Assembly: GCA_964036045.1 (NCBI GenBank)
Contig: OZ038398.1
Coordinates: 28,326,309-28,390,308 of the forward strand
Length of the DNA: 64,000 nucleotides
Reading direction: 5' to 3'
From: Eutreptiella sp. 'Long Island Sound 2002'
Lineage: Eukaryota > Euglenozoa > Euglenophyceae > Eutreptiales > Eutreptiaceae
Below the pieces are notes generated by a model. The model searched no databases. It saw nothing but the letters and a program-made list of their open reading frames with translations, and was not told where the DNA came from. The position numbers and the translations under genes are program-made. Positions 55,433-64,000 of the stretch are shown one piece after another. How positions within the stretch are numbered: the stretch's first letter is position 1; the number at the start of each line of letters is the position of its first letter.

Positions 55433-57362
55433 ACCTGAGCACAGATCACCATCAAGATGTGCCATGCCTATTGATAGAATAGGCAAACACTGGTGGCAGA
55501 ACATAGAGCAAAGGATAACAACGGCACCAAGGGCATCAGTGAAGGAAAACTCAGTGGCAGGATGTAGCAGATTGCAAAGGCATTCACGGTGGGTCGACAG
55601 TCCAAAACAGGAGAAAATGAGTGGAAACAAGTCAGAGGCAAGAGTATGAGACAGAGTGATGATAGCAGGCAAAGACTCAAAAGGTCCAAGGGAGAGATGA
55701 TACAACAGGCGGAAGGTACAGGTCAGGCATGCCAAAGGAATGAAGGCTGTAAATAGATGCAGGCAGGTAGCAGTTACTGGGTGAGGAGGAATATGGGCAA
55801 GATATCACAACAAAGACTTAGGAAAGTAAGGGAGATACCCTAATGTCATGCTCTAGCAAATTGTGAGAAGAAACTGGGGCAAAACCAGGACTCGTAGTGT
55901 CATGGTGCAACACACTAGGCAGAGCGATATTCATTGTACATGTATGGATGACGAGACACTGGCACACACAATAACAGCAAGTAATTGAGCCCCCCTCTCC
56001 TCCCTCAATTCTCTACCCATTTGTCCCAGGCATGACCCCAAATTTGTCACCTCCTCTGGAGGACCTACGGAGGGGTTCTTCGTGTTGCTCAAGTTCTCAG
56101 AGTATGCTGCGACCAAGGGACGGGAATACAGTGCATTGGTCTCTTCATATCAAAGACATGCTGTAAGTTTCGTTCGATGAAATAGGGCACACATGTGCAT
56201 TGCATGTTGAAAGTGAAGAGTTTCGTTCGATTAAGTAGGGCACACATGTGCATTGCATGTTGAAAGTGAACAGTCATGAAGAATAAGCTCATTATGAAGG
56301 CAACATTCCAGAGAACAGTAGCATAGATGCATGCATGTTTCGATGTACCAAATACATTGTAGAACAAATGCTCCGCCCTCCCCCCTCTTCCAATGTTGTA
56401 CATGGCGAATATGCAACGTTGTAGGGACACCCCCAGTGAAGCGCACTGGTTGCCAGTGTGCTTCAGGCAGCACCACAGAATGACGTGATGAACCATTCAA
56501 TGTCTTGATTGGGGACAGCCCAGAACTCTGACCGTCTGGTTGAACAGATGCAAGCACATGTATATAGCGTAGCTTTCTACCGAATGAACTTGATGACTGT
56601 TGGTGCATCCGACTGTGGGCATGTGCTCCTCTGCAGGTCTTTCGCCTATTCCAGAAAGTATAGCGCTTGTAGTAGTCAGGAACTGTGGAAGAGCCTCAAA
56701 GTGGTAGTTTTCTCAGCTCTGCCCATGCCTTGTTGCTGTCCTTCTCTGCGAACCCAACCCCAACCCCAACCCTTGCTCGGTATAGCTGGGTCTGTTCACT
56801 CCCGACAACCCACCTTACATTTCTCAGTCTAAAATGTATTTGCGAGCATTGTCCTTGCTTTCGTGCTATCTGCTCGGTCTATTGTTGATTATTGTTTGTT
56901 TGTCCTTTACGTGGTCGTTTGAAGTTTCCATGTTTGTTCATTTGTTTGTCAACAAACAAAGGATAATGTGTTAGATGGTTTGAGGTTTTTGCAGCCTGAA
57001 TATTGCGAAATCTATTAAGTTCGGCACGTCCCGCAGTCCGTGCCACACTGGACTGGGAAGGGCTGGGTAGTGCAGTGCTGTGCTGTATGTGAACTGTGAA
57101 AGACGTTCCACCATAACTATACACCACCGGACACACTATCACCACAACTCCTTTCCCCTCGGCTGTGGCAATGAATATTGGGAGCGTGCTTCGGCTGTCC
57201 CACAAGTCCTGGGAGTGTGCTTCGGCTGAAGGGGAGTGGCCCCTCAACGGGAGTGTGCCTCTGCTGCAAAGGGGGGGCGTGTCCCGCAACTATTGGGAGT
57301 GCGCTTGAGCTGTAGGGGCAGGCCCACTTTTGCGAACAACCCTTGCCCCACAGAGCCTTCCC
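55433..57362. other. Intergenic stretch left of the split oxidoreductase gene
   Basis: No protein or RNA gene was recognised. It contains a 53-bp tandem duplication and, at about 57175-57310, several GGGAGTGTGC-TCGGCTG words. Confidence 0.4.
56167..56272 (+). repeat. 53-bp tandem duplication
   Basis: Two adjacent 53-bp units beginning GTTTCGTTCGAT and containing AGGGCACACATGTGCATTGC, with only a few differences between them. Confidence 0.9.
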
Positions 57363-57497
57363 ATGCCGCCCCTCTCTGTGATCGGGGACCCCATGGCGCC
57401 TGCGTCGTGGAAGGCGCCCCAGGCTCAAGCCCTGACGCTGCTGGTGGTGTCGATGGGCACTCTGCTCTGGTTCGCCACAGACGATGGAAGTCCCCGA
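57363..57497 (+). CDS. FAD-dependent dehydrogenase gene, candidate exon 1 (signal peptide)
   Basis: The ATG at 57363 (a second in-frame ATG is at 57393) opens 45 codons ending at CGA before the donor GTGAGG. The peptide has a clear hydrophobic core, ALTLLVVSMGTLLWFA, preceded by few charges, as in a secretory signal peptide. The exon ends in phase 0, compatible with the next candidate exon. Assignment to the same gene as 61519-62628 rests on phase and on the logic of a complex-plastid presequence, not on homology. Confidence 0.35.
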
Positions 57498-57990
57498 GTG
57501 AGGCAGGCCTACGCCCTTGAGTCAGTGGCCCGAGGGTACATGGGGGACACGGTGTGCCTTGCGGTGGCAGAGTCGGGCCCGCATCGGGATGTGGGTTGGG
57601 GCAGGGGCTGGGGTGCATTTCCAGGGGTCTGTCCTGAGTGGGTCTGGGGGGCTGCCGCGTCGGCAACACAGAGATCTGGTGTCATTTCAGTGGCTCATCA
57701 TCTGACATTACCGGAGTCAATCGAAATGCCTGATCTTCAAAGGGATGATGTCGTGTTGCGTGTCATGCGCACACACTGTGCGTCTTGCGGGGGTTGGCAC
57801 CATCCGGGGTGCAAAGGAGCCCCGAAACCATGCGAACTCGCCAATGGAACTCTCAGCCTCACGAGGAGAAGCGAGTTGTGCAGATGGCACTTCCACACAG
57901 ATCGTCGGTATTGGATGGCATTTGTACACACTGTGTGGGTGGCATTCCTATATGTGTTGTGTATGCGTATTTTACCCCCCCCCCCCGCTC

Positions 57991-58053
57991 CCTTTGTCCC
58001 AGCAACACGCGGCGTTGGTTCCGGCGGTTTTCGCACTGTGGACTTTGGTGGTG
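57991..58053. repeat. Hairpin repeat next to a C-run (loose copy)
   Basis: TTTGTCCCAGCAACA...GTTGGTTCCG follows a C-run. It shares word order with 58234-58300 and 3652-3720, but the right arm is poorly conserved. It lies in candidate intron 1. Confidence 0.35.
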
Positions 58054-58233
58054 CAATTTTCAATTGGTCCTACTGTGTGCCATGTGTGCTGCGAGCTTTG
58101 AGATGCACGATGTTCATATTTTGTGTCAAGGAAGCTGATTTGGGCATGATAGCCTGTGTTGCCCCTTGGTTTTCAGAATAGTACACTATGCCTTCCCGCA
58201 AGTGCCATGCGCAGTGTGAGGCGAAAGCAACAC

Positions 58234-58300
58234 CCTTGTCCAAGCAACACTAGGTGTTGGTTCCGTCAATTTGTGGTCATTTACTGTTGCTTGGACAAGG
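58234..58300. repeat. Hairpin repeat with perfect 16-bp arms next to a G-run
   Basis: CCTTGTCCAAGCAACA (58234-58249) and its exact reverse complement (58285-58300) enclose a 35-base loop. That loop holds part of a nested CAACAC/GTGTTG palindrome and GGTTCCG. A 17-base G-run follows within about 10 bases. It lies in candidate intron 1. Confidence 0.75.
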
Positions 58301-58760
58301 CGGCGGCGCGGGGGGGGGGGGGGGGGCGGGGGCTTGAATGTTTATGGATATGCACTGGCATTCCTGCACAGGATCCTCAGCATGTTGTGTGTTGGGTAGC
58401 ACTCCAACACATTGTGTTTGTCGGGTGTGTTGATGGTGACCCCCACGTTTGTAGCAGTACAGCTTGCATAGGTTGAACCTGCAAGGGTTCACTGCACCAT
58501 CGGCGTCTATGATGCTCGCCCTCCATGGCGCGGGGGGCACGTGGACCTACCTCGTGATCCTATGCTGCACACTATGCAGCAGTATGTATGTGTATATGTA
58601 TATGAACAGGTGACAACCGTAGGAGGAGGGGGGTAACCCCGTTGGACCCAGATTTCATAGTATTGGAAAATGAAATTTATGAAGGGAAATATTGATTTGG
58701 GCTATTTCTGGTACACAAACTTTTGGGTTCCAGACCCCCCCTCCCTCTCTTCTAATCCCC

Positions 58761-58817
58761 ATCCCCCCCAAATTTAGTACCCCCCCCAAATTTAGTACCC
58801 CCCCAAATTTAGTACCC
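58761..58817. repeat. CCCCAAATTTAGTACCCC short tandem repeat
   Basis: Three units of CAAATTTAGTACCCCCCC. Two diverged units of the same word occur at about 59157-59192. Confidence 0.85.
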
Positions 58818-59329
58818 CTGGCCCTAAAGCAGCCTGCCAAAATTATATTCCCTTGAGCCTCCCAAGCAAACAGAAGATGAACAAATTGAGGGTACTCTTG
58901 TCAGAGCAAACGTCACTTGAAGAATGAAGTCAGTTTCATCTGCTTTTTTGATTGGAAACAGGAGCACAGACATGGGCTACAGCTGCAGAAGATGCTGCGG
59001 TAGCTCCATGAGCCCCTGTAACATCATCAGACAAGCCAGCGAGTCCTGGGTCTACCTCCTGCAGCTCAAAATCAGATTCAGCATCTGAATGTTCCATGCA
59101 GCCAACACAAATGAAAACCGAGTAAAGCGTGAAAATCACACGTAGCACGCATCTGCCCAAAATTTGTACCCCCCCCCAAAATTAGTCCCCCCCGGGCCTT
59201 ATTGAGCATTCTGCCGAAATGAGTACCCCGGGGTACTAAATGCGGGGAGGGGGGGGGGGGGGGGGCTGCATCCCTGCCATGCACCTACGGCGGTGAGTCC
59301 TCTCCCCATTACTGATCACCTTCCTTCAG

Positions 59330-59599
59330 GTGCGTTCAGCCGCAGCTACAGCTTCTCGTTCCCTGCCCCGACCCAAGCCCATCCCAAGACCTGCACCGCA
59401 ACCGCACGTGCTCAAGCCCCCCGGGTCTGCAAGGGCGACGCCGCCTGGCGTTGGGGCGCTTGCGGCCATGCCCACACCCCTCGACAAGGACCACAGCGTA
59501 CTGGCCGCGGTTGTAGCGGCGGTTTTGATGGGGCTTGGCGCGCTGGGGCGGCTGCTGCTGCGGAGCAGGTCCGAGGCAGGAGGCACGGCGCTGCACGAG
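59330..59599 (+). CDS. FAD-dependent dehydrogenase gene, candidate exon 2 (transit-like region and second hydrophobic segment)
   Basis: Acceptor CTTCCTTCAG ends at 59329 and donor GTATGT begins at 59600, leaving exactly 90 codons in phase 0. The first half is rich in Ala, Ser, Arg and Pro with almost no acids (RSAAATASRSLPRPKPIPRP), as in plastid transit peptides. Then HSVLAAVVAAVLMGLGALG forms a transmembrane-like helix followed by RLLLRSRS. Signal peptide, transit region, second hydrophobic segment and arginines is the known class I presequence layout of dinoflagellate (and euglenid) plastid proteins. Confidence 0.4.
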
Positions 59600-60552
59600 G
59601 TATGTCCTGTGGGTCAGCCTCATGGGTCATCAAAAAGGTGGTGTGCGGGGCATTCCACGGGGTGCTCCACCGCTGGCCCTACTGCGGTGCCTATTGCCCT
59701 GTGGCCCTGTATATTTCTTTGGTGGTCAGCCGATACACCGTTGCAGCAGCAGGATGGTGGAGGCGACAAGGAGAGGGTTTGTGGTTGTGGGAAGGTTTCA
59801 GGTTGTGGGAGGGTTCTTGTGGCCTCAAATCCGAGGTCCCCCATGGTCCATGTGCATGGAACGCACGGGCAGCGAACCCCACCGACCATCATTCCATGCA
59901 CTCAATCCAAAGGACATGAATCGGCAAACGTATTTGAATCGGTGCATATCGCAAGGTTCCAATTCAATTTTGATGGTGTGGATTCAGACGGGGTGTTCCA
60001 TACTATGGTATGCGTCAGGTTTGTAGCCACAACCACCACCATAACCCCTCGTATTTTCGCTTTCTTTCGCCACTATCCTGCTGCCGCCACAACCCGTCGG
60101 CTGACCTCTGAAGAAACAGTGGGAGAAAGGTACCGCCACAGTGTTTGCGCCAACTGGCACTTGGCACCCTCGCTGGCCACAATCATGGTGCTTCCCCTGG
60201 CCAACATCTCTCAATACGGACAGCACCTTTGCACAATGGCACACAGGTAGAATTGTGGGAGACAGGTAGCAACAAGATGGGGTGCTGTGGTGGCTGCGGG
60301 GATCATCACAGCCATCGCATGGCTGGAAGACAACCACACTGACATACACCGTTAACAGCATACAAAATCAGAGGAGAAATGCCCCACATTGCACGAGCAC
60401 CACTCAAGACCCTGGTTTCTGCCTCGCATCCTGCCATAATAGAGTCCACAAAACAACATCAATTCAATGCCTCATGCAGCATTCCAATGCAATCAAATCA
60501 CACTACCCTCGACGGCCCGGGCTCGTGATTGTGTCCATTTGTTTGTACACAG

Positions 60553-60594
60553 ATCAACGTCATGATGGCTATCCAAGCGGAGAAGCACCCTAAG
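60553..60594 (+). CDS. FAD-dependent dehydrogenase gene, candidate exon 3 (42 bp)
   Basis: A T-rich tract and ACAG precede 60553, and GTCTGC follows 60594. The 14 codons (INVMMAIQAEKHPK) keep phase 0 on both sides and so can join exon 2 to the exon at 61519. Such a short exon is weak evidence alone; the compatible phases are its main support. Confidence 0.3.
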
Positions 60595-61217
60595 GTCTGC
60601 CCTGTGCGTTGGGGCCGCGGACACAGCTGCCTGGAATTGAGGGCTTTGTGCAAGGGCTGCGTTGAGGGATGTGGAAGTGCTGGACGCCGTTGGGGAGGGT
60701 TGATGAGGGCTGTGAGTGATGGCTGTGAAAGAGGGCTGTGGGGGAGAGAGATGAGGTGAGGGGCGAGGGTTGTGGAAAAGGGTTATGATTCAGGGCTGTG
60801 TGAAAGTAGTGTGATTGAGGGCTGTGGCGGAGGGTTGTGAGTGAGGCCTGTTGGGGAAAGACCCGGGTGGTTTGTGAATGAGGTCGGTCTGGAATAGTTG
60901 TAAATGAGGGCTTTGGGGGAGGGTTGTGAATGATTGAGGGTCTTTGCCGGGGGCTGTCGTGCCCATGCCCATTGACGGCAAGAGGTTCATGTTGAGGGTG
61001 TTGACATGGAATGGCAATATGCGAAGGAGCGATGTTGGGGCTAGGTCCAGATTGGTGAAAGCAGTGATCTATCAACTACAGTCCCTTGGCACTGCTCCGC
61101 GCACCGCACCTGTTGTTGGCTGATATATCCAGCCGCTTTGCCTATCACACTGCCATGATCCAGGTGTTATCGTGTTATCGTTGCCGTACAACATCAACTG
61201 AGATCCCCGGCTTACGA

Positions 61218-61345
61218 AGTGCCCATTTTCACCCCATCTTAGCCGTATTTGAGCCTCACAAGGTACCCAAATGCTGTGAAAATGGGCCATTTGGGGCCCA
61301 AAAGCGGGTCAAAGATGTAGTTCTCCAAGAATGATACTAAAAAGC
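61218..61345. repeat. Stray unit of the AAAATGGG-rich repeat family
   Basis: CCCATTTTCACCCCATCTTAG, GAAAATGGGCCATTTGGGGC and a TCTCCAAGAATGATACTA end recall the ~125-bp units of the inverted-repeat arms at 16835-17745. It lies in candidate intron 3. Confidence 0.45.
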
Positions 61346-61518
61346 CAAGCCTCCCACGGATGTTGTGCCGCCATTTAGAGCCCGTTGTGACCCATTTTTG
61401 ACGTACAAAAGCCCATTGAAGCGAGTGCCCATCCCTGCAATATTTAGACCAGGGGCGCTGTGGTTGGGTCCTTCAGTGCCCGATGGACGTGTGCCTGACA
61501 TGCATCCGCCTGCGGCAG

Positions 61519-61645
61519 GCGTCAAACAGAAGGCGCAAAAGGCTGCAACCCGGTCATAAGGGAGACCGCAACTGGAGACGACCACAAGTGCAGCCGGGCA
61601 CCTGGAGGCTCTTCAATGTGGATGTACCGTGCAGTCAGGACCCGG
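61519..61645 (+). CDS. FAD-dependent dehydrogenase gene, exon 4
   Basis: Candidate acceptor GCGGCAG ends at 61518 and donor GTGTGT starts at 61646, after the first base of a codon. A basic stretch (NRRRKRLQPGHKG) leads into GTWRLFNVDVP...DPG, which matches the opening of plant/cyanobacterial COG2509 FAD-dependent dehydrogenases (Arabidopsis PDE327 / At4g30720, recalled from memory). In those proteins 'W.LF.V.VP...DPGKDD' continues without a break. Here the exon at 62496 supplies the rest, GKDD, across a phase-1 intron. Confidence 0.6.
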
Positions 61646-61941
61646 GTGTGTGCCATCGAAGGGTGTGCATGCACGACGGGCGGCCTGGGCTGTGCGACGG
61701 TGTTGGTGCGGAGGGGCAGGCCGACCTGAGGCATGCGCAGCTCGCCACGTGCTACCGTTTCATGTTCTGTCGGGCGACCCACAAAGCCCACGACTTGACG
61801 GGCACCGCTACGTTTTGCGGGTCATTGTGGTGCCCTGCAGACGATGGACTTCCGGGAGAGGGGGTGTTCCATGAGCAGGCCATTCCTTAGTGTGGTGCAC
61901 ACCCTAACCCCCCGGGGGTGGGTGGGTGGGTGGGTGCGTCA

Positions 61942-62081
61942 GAGGCCGAGAAAAAGAAGTTTGTGTCACTCACATCGGCCTCAAATTTCCGGCCCCTTTG
62001 ACAAATTTTCATTTTTTTTCTGGCGGAAAATTTTTCTGATGTGGATGGGTGGGTGGGTGGGTGGGTGGGTGGGTCGGCCCC
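61942..62081 (+). repeat. Intronic repeat with (GGGT)n end, copy 1
   Basis: AGAGGCCGAGAAAAAGAAGTTTGTGTC, a CGGCCTC block, CCCCTTTGACAAATTTTCATTTTT, then (GGGT)7-8 and CGGCC. The same order is found at 62748-62867. Another (GGGT)n run precedes it at 61912-61936. It lies inside the candidate intron 61646-62495. Confidence 0.7.
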
Positions 62082-62495
62082 GATAGCTCCCCCCACTAAG
62101 TCTATAGGCCGATGCTACAGCTCCCCCTACCACGTGAATAGCCAGGGGTCACTAAGCAATGGCCGGTCCATGAGAAGAGGGCTGGCTTGAGGGTGTGGCA
62201 GTGGCGCCGGGGGGCCCCGGTGCACACCCTCGTACGGGCCCCGTGCTGCTGTGTCACAGTGGGCGTTGGTGGGGCGGCACTTGTGCCCAAAAGCGCTGCA
62301 GTGCGTTGTGTAGAGAGAGGGGGCACTGGATGGCCCCCGGCCGTGCGTGCCCCCACGGGGCATCGGACGGGGGGTGGGGCATTGCAAGACCACCGTCCTC
62401 CCCCTCTGCCACACGTGCCCCGTGACGGGCCCCGCCCCTCTTCCCCCGGGCAGCCCATGCCCCATCCCCTGGGCCCCTGCGTTCTGGTTCCGAAG

Positions 62496-62628
62496 GCAAA
62501 GACGACTTGACGGTGCACGACCCCCTGAAGGCGGCCATCCGCAAGCGCTTGGGGGTGCTGCCCACGGACATCGCGTTGGTCCGCAAGAGCTTCGACGCAC
62601 GCATCACGCGCCACGCTTCGGAGCCCCG
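62496..62628 (+). CDS. FAD-dependent dehydrogenase gene, exon 5
   Basis: A pyrimidine-rich tract and GAAG precede 62496, and donor GTGTGT begins at 62629. Joined in phase 1 to the previous exon it reads ..DPG/KDDLTVHDPLKAAIRKRLG.., then LVRKSFDAR. This is the conserved N-terminal domain of COG2509 proteins ('AL...V.KRLG....D...V..SFDAR'). The exon stops within an Arg codon. The expected next words (FVYTVD-type) and the FAD-binding GxGPAG motif are not recognised before base 64000, so the gene continues to the right, or has decayed. The probable product is a plastid FAD/NAD(P)-dependent oxidoreductase of unknown substrate. Confidence 0.6.
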
Positions 62629-64000
62629 GTGTGTCTGCCGCGCAGGGGCCCGGGCCGGGGCACGGCACGGCCAAGGGCACCGTCCGGTAAACCCCAAACC
62701 GTGCCGTGACGTGGATGTGGCCGTAGCTCAGCGGGTGGTGGATTGGTGAAAGGCCAAAAACAAGTTTGTGTCCTTACAATTGGCCTCTCATCCCCAGACC
62801 CTTTGATAACTTTCATTTTTGTCGCGGAGGGGCATGCGTCTGGTGCGGTGTGGGTGGGTGGGTCGGCCGGGGTTGTCCAGGGCCCCAAATCCCCCCCCCC
62901 CTCCGGGGCACGATGTCTTTACCTCATCAACGACGTTGAGCGGCTTGGTCACCGGCAACACTGTCTGAATGCCGTGCGGTATGCAGACAGCGCTCCACGA
63001 AGCAAATGCAGTGGGTCCTCTCTCTGACAGTGCGATTCGTTTGCTCACACCGATTGGCATCATCCTTCATTGCCATTGAAGTTATGTGCCTTCGAGTGGG
63101 TGCAATCCAGCAGCTCTTGGGGGGTGGCTGTGGTACACAGGGTATCTTTACCAAAGGGTCTCCCCCCACCTTCGCTTAGCTCACCTTCAGTAGGTCCACC
63201 CCCCGCACCTACGCCCGGGTCAGTTTGCAGTCAGACCGGAACAGAGCTGAAGGGCGATGAAAGTCGTCCGGTAGGCGCGGCTGCAGCAAAGTGGCGGTCC
63301 ACACCGGGGGCAGTAAGCCATGGCCTGATCCCGTGCTCAGTTACGGTTGGGTAGGCCCGTGGAAAGGAGGCACAGCGCGTCCCACTGTGCCTGCGTTGCC
63401 TCTGCTCTTGTGGAGGGCGTGGGCGGAGCGTCGACGCTGCCTGCGACTTGAAGAGACAAGAATGTGGACGGGAGTCAAATTATGGTCCGGCGACGCTCCG
63501 GCGACGCCGTTTACCGTTTGCGCACGGGCGGTTTGCAGTTTGTGGACCACCCCCCCCCCCCCCGCCCCCGAGGCGTGCGAACTGGGGCCCTGGACCTGCG
63601 TGTTGCCGTGCAGAGAGTAGCGGGTTGCTGAAGGCCACGTCGACCCCCTGTCCCCCGTCCCTAAGCCCCTCGCAATCTGAAGAGGCGGGGCCTCTGTGTC
63701 AGGGGCCTGCCGGTCCCTGCGCTTTGCTTCAGGGGCCAGAGCCCGAGGTCGACGGCGTCACTTGCCTCAGGGCGGGCGGGGGACTGCCCATGTGCGTGTG
63801 CTCTGCTGGTCAGCCCGAAGGCCTCCCTTTGGCCCTCCGCGATTTCCCCCCCGAGATTGGGGCTGCTTCCACGCACCCGAATCATCCCCCACTTGGCAAC
63901 TGAACCAAACACTGGCAAGACAGGCAAGCGTGATCAGACGCTGAAAGATACATTTGCATCCCAGTCTCATTTGTGTGCTTCTCAGCATTCAACAGCACGG
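62629..64000. other. Probable intron sequence up to the window edge
   Basis: No further exon was recognised with confidence. It holds the second (GGGT)n intronic repeat, a C-run at about 62890, and a 13-14-base C-run at about 63550. A tRNA-like A box (TAGCTCAGCGGG, 62722-62733) lacks a partner B box. Confidence 0.4.
62748..62867 (+). repeat. Intronic repeat with (GGGT)n end, copy 2
   Basis: AAAGGCCAAAAACAAGTTTGTGTC, a TGGCCTC block, ACCCTTTGATAACTTTCATTTTTG, then (GGGT)3 and CGGCC. It corresponds block for block to 61942-62081 but lies in the next candidate intron, starting 120 bases after exon 5. Confidence 0.7.

Noticed and set aside
63690-63770. GPAG-like peptide (GPAGPCALLQ) as the FAD-binding exon of the oxidoreductase
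   Set aside because: The residues before and after do not fit the GxGPAG...ERG pattern and the frame is Pro/Gly-rich by composition.

Overview
This window looks like nuclear DNA of a large-genome, repeat-rich microalgal protist. It has GT-AG introns of about 0.85-1.8 kb, non-LTR and tyrosine-recombinase retrotransposons, DNA-transposon relics, satellites and few genes. A dinoflagellate (or another alga with a complex plastid) is my best guess. The reasons are a five-exon gene model at 57363-62628 that appears to carry a tripartite plastid presequence (signal peptide, transit-like stretch, second hydrophobic segment, arginines) and the general look of the LINEs. No dinoflagellate spliced-leader sequence was found, so this assignment is an inference.

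Layout. 1-1.7 kb: end of a large intronless glycosyltransferase gene with a fucosyltransferase-like half and a second half carrying a DDD motif. 1.7-16 kb: mostly non-coding, with short dispersed repeats, a Harbinger/DDE_4-type transposase relic near 7.1 kb and a few possible exons (10.3, 13.6 and 14.6 kb). 16-21 kb: a pair of long inverted repeats around a decayed hAT-type transposase, which is interrupted downstream by a short retroposon with a perfect 17-bp target-site duplication. 20.9-24.85 kb: a tyrosine-recombinase (DIRS-like) retroelement whose reverse transcriptase is cut just before the catalytic YLDD box; the missing half lies next to it on the opposite strand. 25-27.9 kb: C-tract DNA, a degenerate 18S rRNA 3' end and a ~218-bp tandem repeat with 5S-like sequence. 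27.9-37.9 kb: a roughly 10-kb GC-rich minisatellite with a 63-bp unit. Because 63 is divisible by three, it creates giant spurious reading frames on both strands.

40.2-42.3 kb: an intact intronless NCA2/DGS1-type mitochondrial protein gene, the most secure host gene here. 43.4-50.1 kb: a nearly full-length LINE (ORF1, AP-endonuclease, reverse transcriptase, zinc-finger tail) broken by frameshifts, several of them at C-runs, and by two stop codons. 51.95-55.2 kb: a second, 5'-truncated LINE with reverse transcriptase, RNase H and zinc finger, followed directly by a second copy of the short retroposon. 57.4 kb to the right edge: the start of a split gene for a plant/cyanobacterial-type FAD-dependent dehydrogenase (COG2509 / PDE327-like), whose later exons lie outside the window.

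The host genes (cell-surface or Golgi glycosylation, mitochondrial membrane, plastid oxidoreductase) are unrelated housekeeping functions, and nothing looks like an operon. Most of the window is mobile or tandem DNA. C/G homopolymers of about 9-19 bases are strikingly frequent and may be biological or partly assembly artefacts.
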